From Miscanthus floridulus (lineage: Eukaryota > Streptophyta > Magnoliopsida > Poales > Poaceae), in assembly GCF_019320115.1 (NCBI RefSeq), contig NC_089591.1, positions 19,694,502 through 19,758,501 on the forward strand: a stretch of DNA of 64,000 nt. Direction: 5' to 3'. Below the pieces are notes generated by a model. The model worked only from the letters and a program-made list of their open reading frames with translations. It did not search any database and was not told where the DNA came from. Made by a program: the position numbers and the translations under genes. Positions 11,226 to 20,337 of this stretch are shown one piece after another (position 1 is the first letter of the stretch; each line of letters starts with the position of its first letter).

Positions 11226-11692
11226 CTAGATAGAAGCAAAGAAGTCAGGAAAGTTTTCTTCTAAGTAATCCTCGAACTCCCAAGTAGCTTCATCTTTAGT
11301 GTGTTGATTCCATTGTACTTTGTAGAACTTGATTGTACGTCTTTGAGTGACTCGATCTTTCTGATCTAAGACTCTAATAGGGTACTCAGCATAAGTCAGA
11401 TCAGGTTCTAGTTCTACATCATCAAAGTCAATCACTTGGTTAGGTACTTGAAGACACTTCTTTAACTGAGATACATGGAAGATATCATGCATAGCTGACA
11501 TGTGATCTGGTAGCTTGACGCGATAGGCGACCGGTCCACATCGTTGTTGGATTTGAAAAGGACCGACATAATGGGGCGCCAACTTTCCCAAATCCCAAAA
11601 TGATGAACTCCCTTCATCAGTGATACCTTGAGATAGACATGATCTCCCACTTTGAATTCTTGCGGTCGTCTCCTCTTATCAGCATAGCTTTT
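11226..11692 (-). CDS. pol: Element G integrase C-terminus and chromodomain (frameshifted)
   Basis: The open part 11591-11226 reads KLAPHYVGPFQI (GPY/F-type integrase C-terminal module), then DIFHVSQLKKCL, then a chromodomain ending KVQWNQHTKDEATWE...ENFPDF. Chromodomains of this group bind heterochromatic histone marks and steer integration. One cage position that is aromatic in HP1 appears to be His here (W-N-Q-H), whereas F has Tyr. A 1-bp deletion near 11590 separates this part from the upstream DHVYLKVSLMKG stretch; the duplicate at 22830-23246 keeps the frame open across that point. A TAG stop at 11693-11695 splits it from the integrase core. Confidence 0.88.
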
Positions 11693-12480
11693 CTATCGGG
11701 ATTGAGCTACCTTCATATTAGCTTGTATGAGTTTAACTTTCTCTTCAACTTCCTTGACCACATCTAGTCCAAAAAACCAACGTTCTCCAGCTTCTGACCA
11801 ATTTAACGGTGTCTGGCATCTACGGCCATACAATGCTTCGAATGGTGCTATTTTAATGCTCTCTTGATGGCTATTGTTATATGAGAATTCAGCTAAGGGA
11901 AGGCATTCATCCCATTTAGCACAATAGGAAAGGACACATGCTCTTAACATATCTTCAAGAATTTGATTTACCCTTTTAATCTGTCCATCTGTTTGTGGAT
12001 GATAAGCAGAACTACGGATAAGTTTAGTTCCCAAAGACTCATGTAGACTTTTCCAAAACTTGGATATGAACAATGACCCTCTGTCAGAGACAATGGTCTT
12101 GGGTGCCCCATGTAGACTGAAGATTCTATCAAGATAAAGCTTTGCATACTGTTCTGCTCGATATTTATCTCTGACTGGTAGGAAGTGAGCTATCTTGGTT
12201 AGGCGATCAATAATAACCCATATTGAATTGTAGCCTGCAGATGTCCTGGGCAATCCCATGATGAAGTCCATACAGATATCTTCCCACTTCCAAGATGGAA
12301 CTGGCAATGAATGTAATGGACCTACAGTCTTCATATGAACTGCTTTGACTCTCTGACAAATATCACACTTGGCCACATATTGAGCTATTTCTATTTTCAT
12401 TTTGGTCCACCAATATCTCTTTCTCAGATCATGATACATTTTGTTGCTACCTGGATGAATGGAGTATCTTGTAGAATGAG
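11693..12480 (-). CDS. pol: Element G integrase core (catalytic Glu replaced)
   Basis: Integrase inserts the DNA copy into the genome. The zinc-binding N-terminal region (CDICQRVK) is followed by the core fold: first catalytic Asp in CMDFIMGLPR, second in IVSDRGS. The third catalytic position reads DGQIKRVNQ, with Lys where Glu is expected; the duplicated copy reads DGQIERVNQ. The change is one G-to-A on the coding strand (plus-strand T at about 11977). The open frame runs 12439-11693 and ends in TAG where the family has Gln (SR-stop-KSYAD). The N-terminal end near 12440-12560 is shifted relative to the RNase H frame. Confidence 0.9.
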
Positions 12481-12560
12481 CATCATCAAGAATTTGCTTT
12501 CATAGCTCTGGATTTTTGGGCACTACCAATCTATCCTTGAACCATACGATATCTGATTCA

Positions 12561-13454
12561 TCAATCTTGAAACATGTTGGTTTTTTCAGATTTGACTTTA
12601 TCTTTGATATGGGCTATGCCCTTACTTTTCTGTTGAGTAGCAATGATCTGATCTTTGATAGTGGACTCAACTGTAATATTGGATATGGAACCTTGTTCTA
12701 TAATCTGTAAATTTAGATGCCCCATGTCTTGACACAATGTTTGTTGCATAGGTTTCACAGTCAGACAATGGCAATGACTCTTGCGACTTAGGGCATCAGC
12801 AACCACATTAGCTTTGCCCGGATGATAATGCACTTCTAAGTCATAATCCTTGATAAGTTCCAACCATATTCTTTGCCTCATATTCAACTCTGACTGAGTG
12901 AAGATGTATTTCAAACTTTTGTGATCCGTATAGATATGACATATATTACCCAATAAATAATGTCGCCAAACCTTGAGTGCATGAACAACAGCGGCTAATT
13001 CAAGATCATGGGTGGGATAATGTTCTTCATGCTTCTTGAGTTGTCTAGAAGCGTACGCTATGACTCTGCCTTCTTGCATAAGAACACAGCCAATACCAAT
13101 TCCAGATGCATCACAATAAATATCAAACGGCCTCTCGATATCAGGTTGTGCTAATACTGGTGCAGTTGTCAACAACTTCTTCAATGTTTGAAAGACCTTC
13201 TCACACTCTGTTGACCATACAAACTTAGTTTGATTTTTTAGCAGTCCAATAATTGGCTTCGCAATTCTGGAGAAGTCAGGGATGAACCGACGATAATACC
13301 CTGCCAACCCCAGAAAACTACGAACTTGATGAACAATGGTAGGTGCTTTCCAGTTAAGGACTTCTTCTACCTTACTCGGATCAATAGCTATACCTTCAGC
13401 AGATAGCACATGACCCAGAGTACAACCAAAATGCACATTTACTGAATTTGGCAT
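12561..13454 (-). CDS. pol: Element G RT thumb/connection and RNase H
   Basis: It starts in the thumb ([22 protein letters not shown]) and continues into RNase H, which removes the RNA template. Active-site residues are visible: Asp in IYCDASG, Glu in [10 protein letters not shown], Asp in [10 protein letters not shown] and Asp in [10 protein letters not shown]. The first Met is not a true start; the frame is entered by a shift from the RT frame near 13400-13440, where the few residues linking FW to LGHV are missing. It ends with a stop at 12561, after which the integrase lies in another frame. Confidence 0.9.
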   Translation of the reverse strand: MPNSVNVHFGCTLGHVLSAEGIAIDPSKVEEVLNWKAPTIVHQVRSFLGLAGYYRRFIPDFSRIAKPIIGLLKNQTKFVWSTECEKVFQTLKKLLTTAPVLAQPDIERPFDIYCDASGIGIGCVLMQEGRVIAYASRQLKKHEEHYPTHDLELAAVVHALKVWRHYLLGNICHIYTDHKSLKYIFTQSELNMRQRIWLELIKDYDLEVHYHPGKANVVADALSRKSHCHCLTVKPMQQTLCQDMGHLNLQIIEQGSISNITVESTIKDQIIATQQKSKGIAHIKDKVKSEKTNMFQD

Positions 13455-14337
13455 ATAGTTGGTGATCTCTTAATCTTTGTAGAACAATATGGAGATGTTC
13501 TGCATGTTCCTCTTTGCTTTTAGAATAGATAAGAATGTCATCAATGAACACCACTACAAACTTATCCAACTCGGGCATGAAAACTGAGTTCATCAGGTAC
13601 ATGAAATGAGCCGGGGCATTGGTTAGCCCAAAAGACATGACTAGATACTCATATAGACCATATCGGGTAGTAAATGCTGTCTTCGACACATCTTCTCGTC
13701 TGATCTTAATCTGGTGATAGCCTAATCTCAAGTCTATCTTCGAGAACACCTTAGCTCCCATAAGTTGATCAAAAAGCAAATCAATTCGGGGTAAGGGGTA
13801 TTTGTTCTTTATGGTGACTTCATTTAACGGCCGATAGTCAACACATAACCTTAAGGTTTGGTCCTTCTTCTTCATGAAGATAGTAGGGCATCCCCAAGGT
13901 GATGAACTGGGTTGAATGAAACCCTTGTCTAGCAACTCTTGTAGTTGCATTTTTAATTCTGCTAGTTCTTTGGGTGGCATCCTATATGCTCTTCTGGACA
14001 CTAGTGCTGTTCTTGGTTTCAGATCAATTCTAAACTCTACATCTTGGTCTGGTGGCAGACCAAGCAGATCATCGGGAAAGACATCCATAAACTCACATAC
14101 CACTAAAATTTTCTTGGCGTCTTCAACAATAGTTGCACAGACTATTTCTATTGTACTCTTAGGAAAGGGAAGTTGGATGAGAAGTTGGGTTTTGCTGTTA
14201 GGTGCATTTACCCTTATGGTTCTACACATGACATCTATGATAGCCCCATGTTGGGTTAACCAATTCATACCAAGGATCACATCTATATTTTGATCCTTTA
14301 ATATCAGTATATTGGTAGGGAACTCATAACCTCCCAA
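13396..14337 (-). CDS. pol: Element G reverse transcriptase
   Basis: It copies element RNA into DNA. Its first part is the C-terminal half of the aspartic protease ([17 protein letters not shown]). Then come [12 protein letters not shown], the palm motif [35 protein letters not shown], and the catalytic [10 protein letters not shown] with its Asp pair intact. It is upstream-continuous with the protease reading frame except for a TAG stop between 14353 and 14337. Duplicate at about 24984-25640 is badly frameshifted. Confidence 0.92.
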   Translation of the reverse strand: MGGYEFPTNILILKDQNIDVILGMNWLTQHGAIIDVMCRTIRVNAPNSKTQLLIQLPFPKSTIEIVCATIVEDAKKILVVCEFMDVFPDDLLGLPPDQDVEFRIDLKPRTALVSRRAYRMPPKELAELKMQLQELLDKGFIQPSSSPWGCPTIFMKKKDQTLRLCVDYRPLNEVTIKNKYPLPRIDLLFDQLMGAKVFSKIDLRLGYHQIKIRREDVSKTAFTTRYGLYEYLVMSFGLTNAPAHFMYLMNSVFMPELDKFVVVFIDDILIYSKSKEEHAEHLHIVLQRLRDHQLYAKFSKCAFWLYSGSCAIC

Positions 14338-14352
14338 ATCAATAGGTACATG

Positions 14353-14565
14353 CTAAACTACCTCCCTTGTATAGATTTGTCCCCCCTCGGGCGACTGTAT
14401 ATGATATGGTTCTTTTGTTTCCCTAATAGCTATCCCATGCTTCACAACAAATGTACGATTGATGAATATATGGGATGCACCAGAATCAAATAAGGTAATT
14501 GCAGGATGCTTAGCAATGGGAAACATACCCATCATTACTGGTTCTCCTTCTGGATTAGATTCCAC
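14353..14565 (-). CDS. pol: Element G aspartic protease
   Basis: Retropepsin-like protease that cuts the polyprotein. The catalytic triad [10 protein letters not shown] is intact. It is in the same frame as gag upstream and RT downstream, separated from RT by one TAG. The printed start (MESNPEGEPVMM) is only the first Met after a cluster of stops. Identical at 25959-26171. Confidence 0.88.
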   Translation of the reverse strand: MESNPEGEPVMMGMFPIAKHPAITLFDSGASHIFINRTFVVKHGIAIRETKEPYHIQSPEGGQIYTREVV

Positions 14566-15642
14566 CTGAGTATAGAAGACCCTTCCAGTTTTCTTCTCAG
14601 CCTAACCCTTCTAACTATTCTGAGCATTGCCCTTGTACTGATTCTAAGCTTGAGTAACAGGGGCTTTGGGTGCATCAGGATTGTTCTTCCTAGGATACGG
14701 ACATTCTCGGGAAAAGTGTCCGGGTTTACCACAATTATAGCATGGATAATTATGATTCTAGGGAGTAGCATTGCGGTTTGCATTATTTGTATTATTTTGC
14801 TGCTGCGGTGCTTGATGAGGATAAGGCGTATTAGTTGTAGGGTGAATAAAGATTTGCTACCTGCCTTGGCCTTGTTGTGGGCAGAATGGTGCACGGCCAT
14901 GATTCTGAGGATGGTAGACTATCTTTTGATGCTTTCCACTTGATGATCCGGAAGCAGATATTTTCTTTTTCTACACCTCCTTGTGTCGGCGGTAATTCTC
15001 CTCTGAAGCGATAGCAATGTTGATTGTCTCATGATAAGTTGCATTACCACAAGTTGCCATCATGGTCTGAAGTTTAGTGTTTAGGCCTCTAAGAAAATGA
15101 TTCTTCTTCTTCCTATCAGTATTCACATACTCTATAGCATACTGCGATAGGTGATTGAAGCGCCCAACATAGTGCATCACCGGATGCTCCCCTTGCTTAA
15201 GAGCCAAGAACTCTTCTAACTTCATGGTCACCACACCATCTGGAATATAGTGTGCCCTAAAGGCATCCTTAAACTCCCTCTAGGTGATTTAGTGACTAGC
15301 AGGCTGTACTGCTACCAAATTTGCCCACCAGGCACCAGCAGCTCCTCGAAGTTGCTATGCCGCAAACCTTAGTTTCTGTATCTCTATACAATGAATCAGC
15401 TCAAACTTTTGCTCTTTTGTCCTAAGCCAATCGTCAGCTTCCAAAGGCTCTTCTGCCTTAGAGAACATAGGCGGACGTGTGTCAGTAAAATCAACATAGG
15501 TTGACTCATCATTTCCATTATTATGACGGCCACGATTAGGGTATGGTGCCTGTTGGTTCTGCGCCAATTCTCTTAACAACCTAGCATTCTCTGCCGTTGC
15601 ATTAACGAGTGCGGCTATGGCATCTGCCATAGTTGAAGGCAT
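14566..15642 (-). pseudogene. gag: Element G gag (stop-riddled)
   Basis: Structural protein of the particle. Open parts: 15642-15355 (TRPPMFSKAEEPLEADDWL, typical gypsy Gag N-terminus) and 15234-14971 (EEFLALKQGEHPVMHYVGRF, capsid). The CCHC knuckle CYNCGKPGHFSREC (about 14743-14699) lies in the same frame although no long ORF covers it. All parts share one frame with protease and RT, interrupted by several stops (for example 15352-15354, 14971-14973, and a cluster near 14580-14650). Many stops are TAG or TGA where Gln or Arg would be expected. Plus-strand ORFs here are shadows. Confidence 0.85.
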
Positions 15643-15874
15643 TGGTGGAGGATTTGGGTACTCATCATCATCATGCGAGCCACTAGCACCAGCTCAGGTG
15701 ATAGGGTGAGGCATCTGTTAGAGAAACACGTTTACTTACATTATTCTTTATTGAAAGCATTTAAAAGGTTTCATGCTACAAAGGGTTACTTATTTAAATT
15801 ACATGTCTTGTATCCCACAAGACAACCCTGGTTTTCTAGGAAAGCAGTAAAGGAACTATTACTACTCCGTGCTC
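15643..15874 (-). other. Spacer between ORF0 and gag of element G
   Basis: About 230 bp with no credible ORF. The plus-strand frame 15673-15945 across it shows no domain. It would be the untranslated gap, or a place for reinitiation, between ORF0 and gag. Confidence 0.5.
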
Positions 15875-16411
15875 TCAGTCATCGGTGTCCGTGCCCATAC
15901 CGGACGAAACCTTATCTTCATCTGAGAAGTACACTAACTCCTTAGGATCCTCCTCCTCTTCTTCATTCTTGACTTCTCTTGGATCTACAATCATTTCTTC
16001 ATCTGTAACTTCACCATCCCCATGAGGAGGATGAAGTTGCACATACAACATGTGGACATTCTCATGAAGAATGGCATTGTCCATCTCCAGATCTTCTACG
16101 TAGAACTCCAACTCATGGACGCGTTCATTGGCCGCATCCTCTCATGTCTAGGCTTCATTCTGCAGCTCCATAGTCATGGTGATGCCCCTTTGCATTTCCG
16201 CCAGCTCCTCTTGATCTTTGGCATGAGCTCGATGAAGATTGTTGAGCTCCTTGTTAAGGTTCTCAATGTTGGCGGGATTGCTTGAAGATCCTTCATCTCC
16301 TAATTTCTTGGAACTTCCTTCACCAAGCTCATGGTTTCGTGGTGCCAACTGGTGACGAGGGACTCCATGAGGTCCAGTGGACTTGCGTGCGGTTACCTTA
16401 GTCTTTGCCAT
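15875..16411 (-). CDS. Element G ORF0: histone H3-tail-like N-terminus, coiled coil, acidic C-terminus
   Basis: This extra ORF lies between the primer site and gag. One frame of 179 codons is broken by two adjacent stops (16148-16150 TAG and 16142-16144 TGA). Residues 1-22 after Met begin AKTKVTARKSTG and continue PRHQLAPR, closely following the H3 tail (ARTKQTARKSTG...PRKQLATK) with one extra residue; Lys4, Lys9, Ser10 and Thr11 equivalents are present. Then comes a Gly/Ser-rich linker (GEGSSKKLGDEGSSSNP), a predicted coiled coil (IENLNKELNNLHRAHAKDQ onward, resuming after the stops as DAANERVHELEFYVEDLEM), and an acidic end (NEEEEEDPKELVYFSDED). No histone fold is present. ORFs upstream of gag (orf0) are known from memory in some rice gypsy elements. 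Function unproven. Confidence 0.8.
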
Positions 16412-16784
16412 AGCCTGTAGAATTTAGGGTAGGACTATAAGAATAGCTTGAGGATAAAGGAGGTTAGCAAGAATGGGATTGACATTACTTACCCAACCAC
16501 TTCCTAAGGGGAATTATTATGCAAGGTGTTCAAACATGATGCATGAATCGATCTTACGAATCTAGGTACAAAAGATTTATATAATCATAAGTACTAGATT
16601 TTTAATACATAGGACAAACCTAATCATATTATTCGCCATGAACTTTCAAATAAGATAGGATTGAGTCTAGATCAAAGGTAAGAAGAAAGAAATTTGAAAT
16701 TTTTAAATATCAAGTTTACTTTCTTTGATCCAAATTAATTTGAAGGTTTTCCAAAGTAACCGACAATGATCTTAGACGAGAACT

Positions 16785-16796
16785 GCTCTGATACTA
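16785..16796 (-). promoter_or_regulatory. Primer-binding site of element G
   Basis: The minus strand reads TAGTATCAGAGC, two bases inside the 5' LTR. It is the initiator-Met tRNA complement TGGTATCAGAGC with G to A at position 2. Confidence 0.85.
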
Positions 16797-17257
16797 GCAG
16801 TGGCAGAACCTCCTAAGAAATTGGGCCCACGTGCATCTATCGTTGTCTCAGCAGACCTTTGATAGCATACATGAGTTCCCAACAACTTAATAGGTCTGTC
16901 GGGTGTCCTCGGGAAACCCGAATCATCCATGATTCTCTTTTTCGAACATGATCCCAATCATAGACATTGCAGATTACAACAGTTTATTCAAATATATACA
17001 TCAGAGTAAAAGATAGAGGAAGTCTTAAGATAACATAGTTTACAAACCAGTTGTTTTCAAACTTAGAATACCATAAGTGTCATACAACCATAGTAGCGGG
17101 ATAATATTACATTAACTTTATTTATCATACAAACTAGTGCCTTGTCCAAAGGCCATTCATCACTCCTCATCGTCATTGACTTCAAACACAGACATGCAGC
17201 AGGGACCAAAACAAGCCTGCGCATGCGACTCACCTGCAACAAGGGTTAACAAACCCT

Positions 17258-17273
17258 GAGTACAAAAGTACTC
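17258..17273. other. Conserved LTR hairpin (element G 5' LTR)
   Basis: Same GAGTAC-AAAA-GTACTC palindrome as at 7851-7866. Confidence 0.7.
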
Positions 17274-18904
17274 AACAAGACTAACCCGACGTATATGGGG
17301 TGAAGGACTTTAAAGATGCTGGTGTTGGGACATGGTAAGGATGTAGCAAGATTCAAAAGTTCTTTGCCAAAAGCTTACTATTCTTCATCCTATTTTCAAG
17401 TTTTACCCCTATGTCCTTTTTGTTCACTATCTCAAACTAAATGTACATTTCCCATATTCCAATCCTTCTCATTCCATTCTTTTCTCATGTTTTAGTAATT
17501 CACTAGTCCTACATTGCTTCTGTAATGAATCGAGTCTCCATATCCATGGAGCACCGGCAATTCGAATTGATTCAGGTCCTAGCTGGGGATTCCTTATCAC
17601 ATGACATATGTAGAACTTAATCTTGCATATATCAACCTCGCTACCGGATCCTCCTATACTAAGCCGTCTCCACACCACCCGAGAGTATAGCACACCATCA
17701 AGAACCACACATGTGACTTGACCAAACAAATCTTGAAACCCTACTAGCCACAAAACATGATCAAAACAAGATCAAACACTTAGGATTTGCTTTTATTTAT
17801 TTTCGAATTAATTTAGAAATAAGCCCAAAAATGAACTTGTTCCAAATGACCTCAAAATTTTATGTAAGCTTCCTCATGACAAATTAGTGTACCAAAACCA
17901 ATTTCATAATTTTTGGAATTATAGAATGGCCTACAAAAATCATGGAAATTGCATTTATCAATTAATGGACAAATTTTTTGAACATTAAAAATTTATTCAA
18001 ATTTCAAGTTTCATATTTTTAAACCATACTAGAACATGTACATAAGCTACACACAAATTTTCAGAATTTTTGGAGCTATGATTATTTTTGTACAAATTCC
18101 CAAAGTTTTAGCACTATTCAAAATCAGAAAATATCAAAATACACTATCCTCTCTCTCTCTCTCACTGACAGCCGACCCCCACATGTCATCCCTAACCTCT
18201 GGCTTTGACCGTGGCAATGACGGCGCTGACCGGCACTAACTCGCCGACGGTGAGCCCAACAGCGATGGCCAAAGTACCAACACGTTCACAAGAACTAGGC
18301 GCATCGATCTGTGGTACTTTGGAGGTTGATTACAACATGGAACAATGCTGACGACGACCATGGCAAACGCGGTGGCATGGCAGTGTTATGTCAGCAAAAC
18401 AAGGCCGGTAACGATGAAATAGAGAGTTTAGGAAGCATTAGTGGCTCACCCCGAATGTGTTGAAGCAACGAGCGAGACCGGAGAAGCTATGGTGATGTGT
18501 TTTGACGTTGACAGTTATCATGGCGGAGCGGACCTCGTCAACGATGGCGTTCCGGCGACTGCAGTGGGCAAAACAAGCAGTCAAGAGTGGAATAAGCACT
18601 ATAGCATCGAGACGAAGCCATAGAGACAACAAGCAAGGGAAACGGCTCACCGGATGATGCTGGCCACGGTGAATCGGAGTTTTGGTCGAGGTCGCCGGCC
18701 GTGAGGAAGAAGAACGTGGACAGCGAGTTCTCGGCGAAATCAAGCGGTAGCAACAGCTCGGTCGGATGCGCAAGGAGCAGGCAGAACTAGAACCCAGCTT
18801 TTTTGGGGCTATCTTGCGCTGAGGAGACGAGGGAAGCTCGCCGGAGTCGAGACGGCGGTGTCGGGAAAATAGAGGGAAGGAAGAAAAGCAATGGACGCCA
18901 TCTG

Positions 18905-18915
18905 GGCTTTATAGC
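18905..18915 (-). promoter_or_regulatory. TATA box of element G 5' LTR
   Basis: Minus-strand GCTATAAAGCC. This copy would have driven genomic transcription. Confidence 0.6.
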
Positions 18916-19712
18916 GTGGCCAGGAGCGCGCGGAATCGACACGCAGTGTGCACCCCGTGCCAGCACGAAGTCAAGGGCGGCCATGGGCGTGCCTGGAAGG
19001 CCAGACAAAGGACGCCGACGGTGGGGCGGTGACGCCCTGTTGCCAACCTGATCTTTGAAATATTTACAGAATTGCCAATGAGTTCAATTTACAAATTACT
19101 CCCAAAATTTCTAAAGAAGTTGAAAATCTCCAAAAATGAAAGTTGCTCAACTTTTCAAACTCTACAACTTTTCTTCAAGGAATATTTTCAAATTCTACCT
19201 CCATTTTGAAATTTGAATTTGGGGTACATTTGAGTATTTGAATCATTTCAAAATTACTCCAAATTTTATATGTAAACTTTAAAAACTTTGAATACCAAAG
19301 TTGATCCTTATAAAATAATCTTCAACTTTGCTTTTTTCCTCAACCCCAAATTCCAAATGGATTTTGAATTAGTCAAAAGGGGCAAAAAGGACTTTTATGA
19401 TTTGAATTTGAATTCAAATTTGATTTGTTTACCTTTTTTACTTTAACTTTGATTTTTGACCAGTAACATGGCCCATTAGGGTTATTTGAGTCAAATGACA
19501 CATGGCCTCACATGATCACATGAAATTTGACCCTTGTGGTCATGATCTTTATTTAGGGTTTTGAATCACATCACATAAAATGACAACATTATGAAATAAA
19601 GCTTATTTAGTGAAGGCATTCAAAATTTTCTACTTTATGAATGCTTTGCAATGCATATGATGACATGTCAAGTTTTAGTGCTAGGTCAAAACACTAGAGG
19701 TGTTACACGCAC

Positions 19713-20337
19713 TTGGGGTCATCTTACCTCAATGTGCCCAACCAAGCAATTGGTGAAGCAACAAGTGAAGCCTCAACCAAAGCCACAAGTTGAGTAAGAG
19801 AAGACACCCCAAGTTCAAATCAAGATCAACCATGAAGATGGTGGTGATTTGATGATAAAGAAGAAGAAAACAAGAAGGGGTGGAAAGGCAAGGCATCCAA
19901 TGCAAACTCAAGATGCCAAGATGATGAGCAAGAATGAAGATGAGAAGAAAGATTATGCTCACATCAAATGCTTCAAGTGTGGAAGTACAGAACACTTTGC
20001 CTCTAAGTGTCCTACCAAGCTTGAGAAGAAGGCTCAAGCAATCCATGAGAGGCAAGGCAATGAGAAGCACCACATGAGCAAAGAAGAGATGGCTCAAGCA
20101 AAGAGAAAGTGCTACTCATGCCGGGAAAGGGGACACATGGCACATTCATGTCCCCTAGGTGACATTTCTAAGCCTATTTCAATTGTTGATAATAATGTGC
20201 TTAGAAAGGATGGTAATGGTACCTCTATGGTTGCTATTGCAAAGCATCCCGCTACTCATACTAAGGCATTGCCTAAGTATGTTGCTCCTAACTTGAGAGG
20301 ACCCAAACTTGTTTGGATACCATCAAAAAGTGGATGA
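19713..20337 (+). CDS. gag: Gag of element A, C-terminal part (unit 1; premature stop)
   Basis: It resumes knuckle 2 immediately after the second CGCAC target copy (WGHLTSMCPTKQ). It continues through a Lys/Gln-rich linker, knuckle 3 (CFKCGSTEHFASKC) and knuckle 4 (CYSCRERGHMAHSC), and ends PSKSG-stop at 20337. A TAA at 19795-19797 (GAG-TAA-GAG) replaces the CAA still present in the duplicate at 31417-31419. No protease or other pol sequence follows. Nucleic-acid binding by the knuckles is family knowledge. Confidence 0.88.

Larger units (their letters stand above)
7392..19707 (-). mobile_element. Element G: Ty3/gypsy chromovirus (Tekay/Del type) with ORF0
   Basis: It is inserted in A's gag with target duplications CGCAC at 7387-7391 and 19708-19712. 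Transcription is on the minus strand, so the right LTR (16799-19707) is 5' and the left (7392-11055) is 3'. Order in its own direction: LTR, initiator-Met primer site, ORF0, gag, protease, RT, RNase H, integrase, chromodomain, polypurine tract, LTR. Several frameshifts and stops make it defective. The gag-to-chromodomain reading was probably one long polyprotein. Sequence 11239-19707 recurs at 22843-31329. Confidence 0.93.
16799..19707 (-). repeat. Element G 5' LTR (with 748-bp internal deletion)
   Basis: 2909 bp. It matches the 3' LTR except for loss of the equivalent of 8290-9037, with ACC at both edges of the deleted block. The deletion is shared with the duplicated copy at 28405-31329, so it predates the duplication. 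The first two plus-strand bases (AG instead of TG) have mutated. The U5 hairpin is at 17258-17273 and the TATA box at about 18905-18915. Confidence 0.92.

Noticed and set aside
13916..14293. Plus-strand 125-codon ORF
   Set aside because: Antisense shadow of the RT/protease region.
14506..14943. Plus-strand 145-codon ORF, repeated at 26112-26549
   Set aside because: Antisense shadow of the gag/zinc-knuckle region of element G.
15875..16411. Idea that ORF0 is a captured histone H3 gene or pseudogene
   Set aside because: Similarity is confined to about 22 N-terminal residues; the histone fold is absent and the rest is coiled coil and acidic tail. Capture of only the first exon part cannot be excluded.
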